Source: DAOMFM01 sp035429825
GTDB taxonomy: Bacteria > Acidobacteriota > Blastocatellia > UBA7656 > JADIYM01
Direction: 5' to 3'
Length of the DNA: 8,668 nucleotides
NCBI GenBank assembly: GCA_044224215.1
Contig: JBGAKX010000171.1
Location: 1 to 8,668, forward strand
In this document: positions 1 to 6,303 of the stretch, one piece after another
How positions within the stretch are numbered: the stretch's first letter is position 1
Layout of the letters: every line of letters starts with the position of its first letter
Translations under genes and position numbers: made by a program
The notes under the pieces: model-generated
Databases searched by the model: none
Told to the model about the DNA's origin: nothing
Seen by the model: only the letters and a program-made list of their open reading frames with translations

Positions 1-2289
1 GTAACTGATCTCGGCAATCACCAGGTCGACGTCGTCCGGATCGACTGCGCGACGCTTCCATCGCTCGACATTGTCTTCGCCGCCGTTGTACGACGCGGCG
101 ACGAGGTACCCATTGCCAGGGAACATCGCGAACAGCTCAGACAGGTATCTCGCCCCCAATCGAATCGCCGTCGACGGTTCGTACAGATCGTCCTGATCGA
201 ACGCCGCGATCCCCTCCGCGACAGCCAATCGGCTCGACGTCTCGGTGATGAACTGCATCAGGCCCCGAGCCGCCGCCGGGCTCTTCACCCACGGCTTGAA
301 CCGGCTCTCCTGCCGCGCGATCGAAAGCTCGAACCGTGGATCGACGCCCAATGCGATGGCGAACCGCCGAAGATCCTCGCGATACGGCGCCGGGTAGATC
401 AACTCCGAGACGCTGCGTGGCAGCAGCTCAACGCGATAGTCGTCGGGCAGCCGCGCGGCCGTCGTCTCGCCGATCTGGATCGCCTCGTGCGCACGGCCGC
501 CGCGAGCGTTGTAGACCGCCATTGACGCGGCGCTCTTCAGCCCGAACCCGCTCGCCTCGAGCTCGGGCGCCGCTTCATCGTAGAGCCCCAGAAACGCCAG
601 TTCCGCCGCAAGCGCCGCGTGCGAGCGGTCCGACGACTCCACCTCGAGCGGCCGCCGCTCGACCGGAACGATCGCCTGCGTCGAAACCCGTGAATACTGA
701 GGGAGTTGCGAGTAGCTCCAGCGCAGGATGTCCAGCATCTCGGCCCGCGCCGGTTCGTCGATCGTCAGCCGCATCGCCCGTTCGGCAGCAGCCCGAGCTC
801 CCGCAGCGTCGCCCGCCGTGCGCGCCGTCCGCGCCGCGGCGAGCGCAGGCTGCGCAACTCTCCAGACGGCCGCCTTCGCATCGTCCGAATCCGCGAGCGC
901 GAGCAAACGGATCGTCGCGCGATTTCCAAAGTAGTTCTCGCGGCCGGGCTTCATCGTGAGATACAGGCCGATGGCTTCCGGGTATCGCCCGAGACGTTCC
1001 AGGCAGACGCCGCGCAGCAGGTCGATCTCGCCGGAGCTCGGCATGCCGGGGCCCGCAAGTGACAGATTATAGGCGGTTTTCAGTCGAACGAACTCTGCGA
1101 GCGCAGCGGCGGTGTCGCCCTGGCCCAGCCGAATCTTCGCCCTATTGAACGCGGCGAACGTTGCCAGCGCCCCGCGAGGCTGCGCCGCCTCGGCGCGATC
1201 GCACCACGCAAGCGCCTGCTGCGGGCGGCCCGCGGTGCGGAGGGTGTCGATCGCATTCCGGTATGCGCCTTCGACCTGGTCGTCGCGTGGGTACGTGGCG
1301 ATGAACCGGTCGTACTGCGACACCGCCGCGTCGTACTTGCCGGCCCGCTGCAGCGCGTGGCCGATCCATAGCGCCGACTTGATTCCGACGGGGATCGTTG
1401 CGAACTCCTGCGCTGCCTTCTGCCACCACGTGACGGCGTCGTCGAGCTCCTCGAGCCGGTAGTGCGTCAGACCGACCGCGTAGAGCGCATCCGCTCGATA
1501 CTGCGACGCGGGCATTGCCGCGATTGCCTCAAAGTGAGGCCGCGCATCGAGCCAGTCCCGATTGTTCAGGTAGATCTGTCCGCGCCGCATGTGGTCGAAC
1601 TCGGTAAGTGCAACATTTTCAGCGGCATCCAGTTCGTCGAGGCCACGCGCCGCCTGCAGCGCATAATCGTCCTGCGGGCCGTCGAGGAGCGTCTGGAAGT
1701 CAGACCGCGCGCCCGAACGATCGCCGAGCCGGAGTTTTGCAGCGCCGACGCGTGCGAGCGCACCGCGGCCGTCCGAGCCTGTCGCCCCAGCAAGCGGTTG
1801 CAATCGGGCGATCGCCGCCCGGTAGTCGCCCGCATCGAACGCGCTTCGGCCTGCACGACGAACGGCACGCGCGTAGAGCAGACTCGCCGGATAGCGCGCC
1901 AGGAGCTGTTCGAGCAGCCGCCGCTCCTCGGTGTAGTTGCCCTGCAAGCGTGCGATGCCTGCGAGCCGCCACAGCGCGTATTCAGCGAGATTCGAATCGC
2001 GGGATACGACGCTCGTGAACCGAACGACCGCGCGTGGAAAGTCGCCGCGCTGCTCGAGCAACCTGCCGAGCAGATAGTCGTAGTTGTTCGCGCGAAACCT
2101 CGCGGCGTCGGTGGTCTCGAGACGCGACAGCTGTTCGATCGCTGAGACCGTGTCGCCCGAGTTGACCGACGCGATGATCGCATCGTCGTCGCCCGCCGCG
2201 GACGCCACAATCGATGCTCCGAACACGAGCGCCATCGCGGCAATCGTCAGTCCGCACACACGACCAATCCCGAACGCCATGTTTCGCAT
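1..2289 (-). CDS. TPR-rich soluble lytic murein transglycosylase (Slt family), C-terminus cut by window edge
   Basis: This is a periplasmic enzyme predicted to cleave the MurNAc-GlcNAc bond of peptidoglycan without water, leaving 1,6-anhydroMurNAc ends. 763 codons are visible. A hydrophobic signal peptide occupies about residues 8-32 (cleavage near ASAA|GDD). A long helical region with tetratricopeptide-like repeats follows (clear around 64-170 and 233-400 and continuing beyond). The lytic transglycosylase domain starts near 648. It shows the catalytic Glu661 in RQESRF, GLMQ at 676-679 and the YNGG motif at Tyr734-Asn735, then the family's Ile-x-Tyr region at the window edge, so probably only a few dozen residues are missing. 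Slt70 of E. coli is shorter (about 645 residues); the extra length is in the TPR part. Two in-frame ATGs exist. The one at 2289 is preferred because GAGGGG lies just upstream; 2280 is the alternative. Family assignment is firm; the substrate-level role is inferred from the family. Confidence 0.92.
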   Translation of the reverse strand, partial: MRNMAFGIGRVCGLTIAAMALVFGASIVASAAGDDDAIIASVNSGDTVSAIEQLSRLETTDAARFRANNYDYLLGRLLEQRGDFPRAVVRFTSVVSRDSNLAEYALWRLAGIARLQGNYTEERRLLEQLLARYPASLLYARAVRRAGRSAFDAGDYRAAIARLQPLAGATGSDGRGALARVGAAKLRLGDRSGARSDFQTLLDGPQDDYALQAARGLDELDAAENVALTEFDHMRRGQIYLNNRDWLDARPHFEAIAAMPASQYRADALYAVGLTHYRLEELDDAVTWWQKAAQEFATIPVGIKSALWIGHALQRAGKYDAAVSQYDRFIATYPRDDQVEGAYRNAIDTLRTAGRPQQALAWCDRAEAAQPRGALATFAAFNRAKIRLGQGDTAAALAEFVRLKTAYNLSLAGPGMPSSGEIDLLRGVCLERLGRYPEAIGLYLTMKPGRENYFGNRATIRLLALADSDDAKAAVWRVAQPALAAARTARTAGDAAGARAAAERAMRLTIDEPARAEMLDILRWSYSQLPQYSRVSTQAIVPVERRPLEVESSDRSHAALAAELAFLGLYDEAAPELEASGFGLKSAASMAVYNARGGRAHEAIQIGETTAARLPDDYRVELLPRSVSELIYPAPYREDLRRFAIALGVDPRFELSIARQESRFKPWVKSPAAARGLMQFITETSSRLAVAEGIAAFDQDDLYEPSTAIRLGARYLSELFAMFPGNGYLVAASYNGGEDNVERWKRRAVDPDDVDLVIAEISY

Positions 2290-2313
2290 TACCCCTCTGT
2301 TTCCCGCGAGTTC

Positions 2314-2329
2314 GCCGCCTGGAGGCGGC
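2314..2329 (-). promoter_or_regulatory. Leader hairpin upstream of the lytic transglycosylase
   Basis: GCCGCC and GGCGGC arms around a TGGA loop lie about 25 bases upstream of the transglycosylase start and would fall in its mRNA leader. It is a short, very GC-rich stem. Whether it affects translation or is chance in a GC-rich genome cannot be told from one sequence. The rest of the 2290-2377 gap holds the short inverted repeat TGCA-TTAT-TGCA (2339-2350) and no clear minus-strand promoter. Confidence 0.3.
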
Positions 2330-2377
2330 CGTGACCGATGCATTATTGCACGATGCGCACGCCGCCGTCCGGTCTGG

Positions 2378-2406
2378 TTGACGCTAAAATTGCCCTCTGC
2401 TATGGT
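2378..2406 (+). promoter_or_regulatory. Sigma70-like promoter of tRNA-Val
   Basis: TTGACG (2378-2383) and TATGGT (2401-2406) are separated by exactly 17 bases, the optimal spacing for a housekeeping sigma factor. They lie about 50 bases before the mature tRNA 5' end. Transcription would start near 2413, giving a short leader that contains the small inverted repeat GGCCG-TT-CGGCC (2425-2436), to be removed by RNase P. Confidence 0.7.
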
Positions 2407-2459
2407 TAGCGCTTGCTCGGAAGGGGCCGTTCGGCCGCCTGGTTCTTTGTCGAGTTTGG

Positions 2460-2532
2460 GGGCGCTTAGCTCAGTTGGTAGAGCACTGTGTTCACACCGC
2501 AGGGGTCACTGGTTCGAGTCCAGTAGCGCCCA
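2460..2532 (+). tRNA. tRNA-Val, anticodon CAC
   Basis: All four arms fold. The acceptor stem GGGCGCT (2460-2466) pairs perfectly with AGCGCCC (2525-2531). The D arm has GCTC/GAGC. The anticodon stem CTGTG/CGCAG encloses loop TTCACAC with anticodon CAC at 2493-2495. The variable loop has five bases. The T arm ACTGG/CCAGT encloses TTCGAGT. The discriminator base is A2532. The tRNA reads the valine codon GTG. The bases after the discriminator are TCA, so the CCA end is not encoded and must be added by tRNA nucleotidyltransferase. The gene is single, not part of a visible tRNA cluster. Confidence 0.97.
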
Positions 2533-2619
2533 TCACTTTTCGTTGATCACCCTCCAAGTCAGCATCAGCCGATACAGCATCGCTGAGACAAGGCAATCGA
2601 AAGAGAGAAAGGGGCCGCC

Positions 2620-2970
2620 ATGCAGCGTCCGTGCCGGGTCGTAACACGTGAAGTTGGTGACGTAGGCGTGCTTATGGTTCGCGGCCGTCTCGATCCGACG
2701 GGCACGACGGATCCGCTCGAAGCGGCCGTCAACACACTCGTGGAGAAAGGCCGGACGAACATCCTGATGGACCTGCGCAGCGTCAGCTACATCTCGTCGA
2801 ACGGCATCGGCTCGATCATCAAGGCGTACCGCTCGGTCCTCAGGCAGGATGGCCACGTAAAGCTCCTCAACCCGTCACAGTGCGTTCGGAACATCCTCTC
2901 GATTTCGAAGCTCGACGGAATGTTCGAGGTGTTCACGGACGAGAAGGCGGCGATCGAGAGCTTCAAGTAG
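2620..2970 (+). CDS. STAS-domain protein, anti-sigma factor antagonist-like
   Basis: This is a cytoplasmic protein of 116 residues consisting of one STAS domain, the fold of SpoIIAA/RsbV. Such proteins bind an anti-sigma kinase when unphosphorylated and so release a sigma factor. The beta-strand/helix order is typical: VLMVRGRLD near 17-25, then NILMDL near 47-52, then YISSNGIGSI at 57-66. The second serine, Ser60, aligns with the SpoIIAA phospho-acceptor. The start ATG has the purine-rich GAGAAAGGGG just upstream. The gene lies 87 bases after tRNA-Val with no clear promoter of its own, so read-through from the tRNA is possible. No anti-sigma kinase (RsbW-like HATPase) or phosphatase is next to it, so its partner is elsewhere. 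A role in a non-sigma partner switch, for example polysaccharide export or signalling, is equally possible. Confidence 0.88.
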   Translation: MQRPCRVVTREVGDVGVLMVRGRLDPTGTTDPLEAAVNTLVEKGRTNILMDLRSVSYISSNGIGSIIKAYRSVLRQDGHVKLLNPSQCVRNILSISKLDGMFEVFTDEKAAIESFK

Positions 2971-3016
2971 ACGTCCCGGCGGCGTCGATCGCCAACGTCG
3001 GAGCTGGAATGACAAA

Positions 3017-3046
3017 GCGCCGGTCGCTCACGATGAGCGCCGGCGC
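3017..3046. terminator. Strong hairpin between convergent genes, possible bidirectional terminator
   Basis: GCGCCGG-T-CGCTC (3017-3029) pairs with GAGCG-CCGGCGC (3035-3046) around a 5-base ACGAT loop, giving a 12-bp stem with one bulged T. It lies 46 bases past the STAS stop and 25 bases past the stop of the convergent small secreted-protein gene. On the minus strand the stem is followed by TTTGTCATT, a weak T-run; on the plus strand there is no T-run. It fits a terminator for the minus gene best. The fold is seen; the function is inferred. Confidence 0.5.
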
Positions 3047-3071
3047 ATATGGTTTCCCTGTGTTGGCGACA

Positions 3072-3311
3072 TTAGATAGGCGGCTTGGTCTTGCCCTTCT
3101 TCTCGCCGGACGAGCCGCTACGATCCGGATTGCCACCGTTCTTGCTGCCTGACTGGCCCTTGTTCGGGTCCGACTTTGGCTGGCGGACGATGTCGACCGG
3201 TCGCTTCGGTTCCTCGGGCTTTTTGGATCCCTTCCCCTGCTGAGCCGCTGCGGGGAACGCAAGGAGGGTTCCAAGAAGTCCGGCGACGATCAATGTCTGA
3301 AACCTGCGCAT
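3072..3311 (-). CDS. Small secreted Lys/Pro/Gly-rich protein, unknown function
   Basis: 79 residues, not recognised as any named family. It begins with an N-terminal signal peptide: positive MRR, a hydrophobic core about 5-19, then FPAAA with probable cleavage after Ala23. The mature part of about 56 residues is low-complexity, rich in Lys, Pro, Gly and Ser, strongly basic and without cysteine, so it is likely disordered and exported. The ATG at 3311 is preferred because GGAGG sits 8 bases upstream. A GTG five codons further up (3326) also opens the frame but would place that GGAGG inside the coding sequence. It stands alone, convergent with the STAS gene. The good ribosome site, credible signal peptide and promoter-like upstream region argue that it is a real gene despite its size. 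Confidence 0.6.
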   Translation of the reverse strand: MRRFQTLIVAGLLGTLLAFPAAAQQGKGSKKPEEPKRPVDIVRQPKSDPNKGQSGSKNGGNPDRSGSSGEKKGKTKPPI

Positions 3312-3353
3312 TCCGCCAACCTCCACCTTGAATTACGCCAACTTCAACGCAAC

Positions 3354-3374
3354 TCCGGTGCCACCGGAAATATA
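3354..3374 (-). promoter_or_regulatory. Putative promoter -10 with overlapping palindromic operator
   Basis: The exact palindrome TCCGGTG-C-CACCGGA (3354-3368) directly follows, in the minus direction, a TATATT -10-like box (3374-3369). This box sits in the only AT-rich stretch of the region (about 3368-3395). A -35 element at 17-base spacing would be TCGGAA (3397-3392), a poor match. The palindrome would lie at the transcription start of the small secreted-protein gene, a usual place for a repressor operator. In RNA it could also form a leader hairpin. The rest of the gap up to 3476 shows no gene. Confidence 0.4.
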
Positions 3375-3476
3375 AACGAAAATTTATCGATTTCCGAGCA
3401 AATTGAGTTGAGCGGCCGGGAGGTCAGGCTCCTTTTGCGCCGCGCCTGCACGAAATGGTGTACCAGACCGCACCAG

Positions 3477-3761
3477 TTACCGCTTCCGCTTGTTCACGAC
3501 CTCTTTGAGCTTCTTCCCTGCCGAGAACCGCACGCCCTTCGTTGCCGGGATCCTCATCAACTCGTTCGTCTGGGGGTTTCGACCCTTGCGAGCCTTGCGC
3601 GGCGACACGCCGAACGTGCCGAACCCGACCAGCGTCACTCGCTCGCCCTTGCGCAGGCTGTCAGTGATTCCTCCGAGCACCGAGTCGATCGCACGGTCGG
3701 CCTGGGCCTTGCTGATTCCCGCGTCCACCGAGACTCTGTCGATCAGATCGCCCTTGTTCAT
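3477..3761 (-). CDS. HU-family nucleoid DNA-binding protein
   Basis: 94 residues, the standard length of HU/IHF. The protein forms dimers that bend and compact DNA in the nucleoid and assist replication, repair and recombination. Visible hallmarks are MNKGDLIDRV at the N-terminus, the GFGTF turn at 46-50, the DNA-contacting beta-arm starting at RNPQT (61-65) with the intercalating Pro63, and the C-terminal helix AGKKLKEVVN with a basic KRKR tail. The start is fixed by GGAGG six bases upstream. It is transcribed from a near-consensus promoter divergent from recG, with a 5' leader of about 60 bases. The sequence fits HU better than IHF subunits, but one HU paralogue cannot be told from another here. 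Confidence 0.96.
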   Translation of the reverse strand: MNKGDLIDRVSVDAGISKAQADRAIDSVLGGITDSLRKGERVTLVGFGTFGVSPRKARKGRNPQTNELMRIPATKGVRFSAGKKLKEVVNKRKR

Positions 3762-3827
3762 CGATCCTCCAAAATCTTGTGGTTCCGCCGACCGGAAACA
3801 CGAGAGGTTGTGCTCCGAACGCGGCCA

Positions 3828-3856
3828 GTTTTAGCATCGGGTCCTGGGGGTGTCAA
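3828..3856 (-). promoter_or_regulatory. Strong sigma70-type promoter of the HU gene
   Basis: On the minus strand a perfect TTGACA (3856-3851) is followed after exactly 17 bases by TAAAAC (3833-3828). Transcription would start near 3821, about 60 bases before the HU start codon. A near-consensus promoter agrees with HU being an abundant protein. It lies in the 179-base region shared with recG, which is read the other way. Confidence 0.75.
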
Positions 3857-3940
3857 GAACGTGGCACTTCGACGCGCCCGCGAGTCAACCTCGCAACCAA
3901 TTTCACGACAGTATGTTAGGCTTTGGCGGCGACCGCAAGC

Positions 3941-6268
3941 ATGACCGACGACACCCACGCCATCGGACTCGAGACGCCGATCCTCGAACTCGACAAGGTC
4001 GGCATCCCCCGCTTTGGGCCCAAGGCGGCTGTCAAACTGGCGACAGCGGTCGCCGCATCGGCGGGTCGCCCTGCCGCGGAAGCGACCGTCGAGGATCTCC
4101 TGCTGTACACGCCGATGCGGTACGAGGATCGTTCGAACCTTGCACGGATCGGCGACCTCGAGCCCGACACCGAGGCGGCCATTGAAGTCGAAGTGTCTGT
4201 CTCGGGCGCATACGCTGTCGGCGGTGGCAGGTACCGGATCTTCGAGCTGATCGGCGAAGACGGCACGGGCCAGATTCGCGCGTTCTGGTGGAACCAGATG
4301 TACCTCGCGAACACGTTTCGGCAGGGCACCCGGGCGATTCTGTTTGGCATGTGGCGCCGCAGCCGCAAGGGATTCCTCGAGGTCGAGAATCCCGAATACG
4401 AAGTGCTCGCAGACGAGGACGACGCATCCGACGCGATCCACACCGGCCGCAAGGTCCCTGTTTACCGCAAGTTGGGGGATTTCCGGACTCGCGCGCTCCG
4501 GCGGATCGTGTTCGAGATCCTGGCGCGAATGAACGTGAGCGTGCCTGGTGACGAGTCGTTACCAGCGTCGATCGTCGCGCGCCGGCATCTGTGTTCGCAC
4601 ACGGACGCGCTCCGGGCGATCCACTTTCCAGCCGACGACGCGCCGCTCGCGACGTACAACGACGGCCGCAGCCCGGCGCACGGTCGGTTGGCGTTCGAGG
4701 AGTTCTTCTGGGTGTCGCTCGCGCTTGCAATGCGCCGCGACCGGCGACTCGCCGCAACGAAAGGCACGTGCATCGAGCTCAACGATCACATTCGACAGGC
4801 GCTGAAGGCGATCCTGCCGTTCAAGCCGACTCGCGCGCAGAAGCGGACGCTCAAGGAGATCGTCGACGACATGTCGAGCGAGCATCCGATGAATCGGCTG
4901 CTGCAGGGCGACGTTGGCAGCGGCAAGACCATCGTCGCGTTGCAGGCCATGGTGGTTGCGGTCGAGAACGGGTACCAGACCGCGTTGATGGTGCCGACCG
5001 AGATACTTGCCGAGCAACACGCGCGCAACATCGCAAGGATGCTCGAAGGAACCGCCTACCGCGTTGGATTGCTGAAGGGATCGGCACGCGCCCGTCCAAA
5101 GCGCGAGATTCGCGATGCGATCGCATCCGGCGAGCTCGACATCACGGTCGGTACGCATGCCCTGATTCAAAAGGGTGTGCAGTTCTCAAAGCTCGGTCTC
5201 GTGGTGATCGACGAGCAGCATCGATTCGGAGTCATGCAACGCGCCGAACTGATCCGGCGAGGCTATGCGCCCGACGTGCTCGTTCTGACGGCGACGCCGA
5301 TCCCTCGCTCGCTTGCGATGACGGTGTACGGAGACCTCGACGTCTCGGTGATCGACGAGTTGCCGCCCGGGCGCACGCCGGTCACGACGACGGTTCGCGG
5401 CGACGAGGCACGATCCCGTATCTACAAATTCCTGCGCGACGAGATCGACAAGGGCCGGCAGGTGTACGTCGTCTACCCGCTTGTCGAGGAGTCCGAGAAG
5501 ACCGACCTCCTCAACGCTACTGCCATGGCCGATCACCTTCAGAACGAGGTCTTTCCGTCCGACACCGTCGGACTGATCCACGGCAGGCTGAAGTCCGAGC
5601 AGAAGGACGAGGTGATGCGACGATTCGTCGCCGGCGAGATCGACATTCTCGTTGCGACGACCGTGATCGAGGTCGGCGTGGACGTTCCGAATGCGTCGAT
5701 CATGCTGATCGAGCACGCCGAGCGGTTCGGCTTGTCACAGCTGCATCAGCTGCGTGGCCGCGTCGGGCGCGGCACCGCACAGTCGTACTGCATCCTGCTT
5801 GCGGGCCACAAGCGGACGACGGAGGCGCGCGAGCGGCTCAAGATCATGGAGCGCACGAACGACGGGTTCAAGATCGAGCACGCCGAGCGGTTCGGCCTGT
5901 CACAGCTGCATCAGCTGCGTGGCCGCGTCGGGCGCGGCACCGCACAGTCGTACTGCATCCTGCTCGCAGGCCACAAGCGGACGACGGAGGCGCGCGAGCG
6001 GCTCAAGATCATGGAGCGCACGAACGACGGGTTCAAGATCGCCGAGAAGGACCTCGAGCTGAGAGGACCGGGCGAGATACTCGGCACCAGGCAAAGCGGG
6101 CTCCCTGTGTTCCGGATAGGAAACATCGTGCGTGACCGCCACCTGCTCGAGGCCGCGCGCGCGGACGCGGACGATCTGGTGGGACCAAAACGCAACACGC
6201 GCGAGGCCGCGCACGCGCTTGAAGCCCTTGAAGCTCAGGCGCGATACGCGCTCGCGCGTGTCGGTTAG
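3941..6268 (+). CDS. recG: ATP-dependent DNA helicase RecG with internal 55-residue tandem duplication
   Basis: RecG is a double-stranded DNA translocase that remodels stalled replication forks and branch-migrates Holliday junctions. 775 residues from ATG 3941; a TTG at 3923 would add six, and neither start has a good ribosome site. The order is: wedge/OB domain (about 55-200), FKPTRAQ (294-300), Walker A GDVGSGKT (323-330, Lys329), DEQH (424-427), TATPIPRS (450-457), motif V (571-585), motif VI HQLRGRVGRG (602-611), and the TRG element GPGEILGTRQSG (709-720). RecG proteins are usually near 700 residues. The excess comes from an exact protein-level duplication: residues 591-645 recur as 646-700, so motif VI appears again at 657-666. 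Removing one copy gives a normal 720-residue RecG. The frame is intact throughout. Whether the enzyme works is unknown. The gene is convergent with the redox operon. Confidence 0.95.
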   Translation: MTDDTHAIGLETPILELDKVGIPRFGPKAAVKLATAVAASAGRPAAEATVEDLLLYTPMRYEDRSNLARIGDLEPDTEAAIEVEVSVSGAYAVGGGRYRIFELIGEDGTGQIRAFWWNQMYLANTFRQGTRAILFGMWRRSRKGFLEVENPEYEVLADEDDASDAIHTGRKVPVYRKLGDFRTRALRRIVFEILARMNVSVPGDESLPASIVARRHLCSHTDALRAIHFPADDAPLATYNDGRSPAHGRLAFEEFFWVSLALAMRRDRRLAATKGTCIELNDHIRQALKAILPFKPTRAQKRTLKEIVDDMSSEHPMNRLLQGDVGSGKTIVALQAMVVAVENGYQTALMVPTEILAEQHARNIARMLEGTAYRVGLLKGSARARPKREIRDAIASGELDITVGTHALIQKGVQFSKLGLVVIDEQHRFGVMQRAELIRRGYAPDVLVLTATPIPRSLAMTVYGDLDVSVIDELPPGRTPVTTTVRGDEARSRIYKFLRDEIDKGRQVYVVYPLVEESEKTDLLNATAMADHLQNEVFPSDTVGLIHGRLKSEQKDEVMRRFVAGEIDILVATTVIEVGVDVPNASIMLIEHAERFGLSQLHQLRGRVGRGTAQSYCILLAGHKRTTEARERLKIMERTNDGFKIEHAERFGLSQLHQLRGRVGRGTAQSYCILLAGHKRTTEARERLKIMERTNDGFKIAEKDLELRGPGEILGTRQSGLPVFRIGNIVRDRHLLEAARADADDLVGPKRNTREAAHALEALEAQARYALARVG
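5711..6040 (+). repeat. 165-bp in-frame tandem duplication within recG (two copies)
   Basis: Copy 1 is 5711-5875 and copy 2 is 5876-6040, adjoining with no spacer and a period of 165 bases (55 codons). They match at 162 of 165 positions. The differences are T5732/C5897, T5800/C5965 and G5803/A5968, all transitions and all synonymous (TTG/CTG Leu, CTT/CTC Leu, GCG/GCA Ala). The unit covers helicase motif VI and the following helical segment up to the TRG loop. GATCG is found at the left end (5707-5711) and just past the right end (6037-6041), a likely microhomology at which the duplication formed. Confidence 0.97.
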
Positions 6269-6303
6269 ATCCCGCGCAAATCTGCGTTCATCCGCGGCGT
6301 GTA

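Noticed and set aside
336..2145. Several long plus-strand open frames opposite the transglycosylase
   Set aside because: They are rich in Arg, Ala, Pro and Ser with no domain pattern and lie antisense to a minus-strand gene with clear catalytic motifs; long shadow frames are expected at this GC content.
2460..2620. tRNA-Val as an integration (att) site of a genomic island
   Set aside because: No integrase, no repeated tRNA 3' end and no change in composition was found in the window.
3312..3476. Possible riboswitch or small RNA in the AT-rich gap
   Set aside because: Apart from the 15-base palindrome and the -10-like box no conserved riboswitch core or T-run terminator could be recognised.
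5738..5752. CAGCTG-CAT-CAGCTG palindrome in recG as a regulatory site
   Set aside because: It encodes the conserved QLHQL residues of motif VI and is explained by protein coding.
5711..6040. The recG repeat as a mobile element, CRISPR unit or minisatellite
   Set aside because: There are only two copies, they are coding and in frame, there is no terminal inverted repeat or spacer, and the unit is entirely recG sequence.
4591..6135. A 514-codon open frame within recG in another frame
   Set aside because: It is a low-complexity Arg/Ala/Asp-rich translation with no motif, while the recG frame carries every helicase motif in order.
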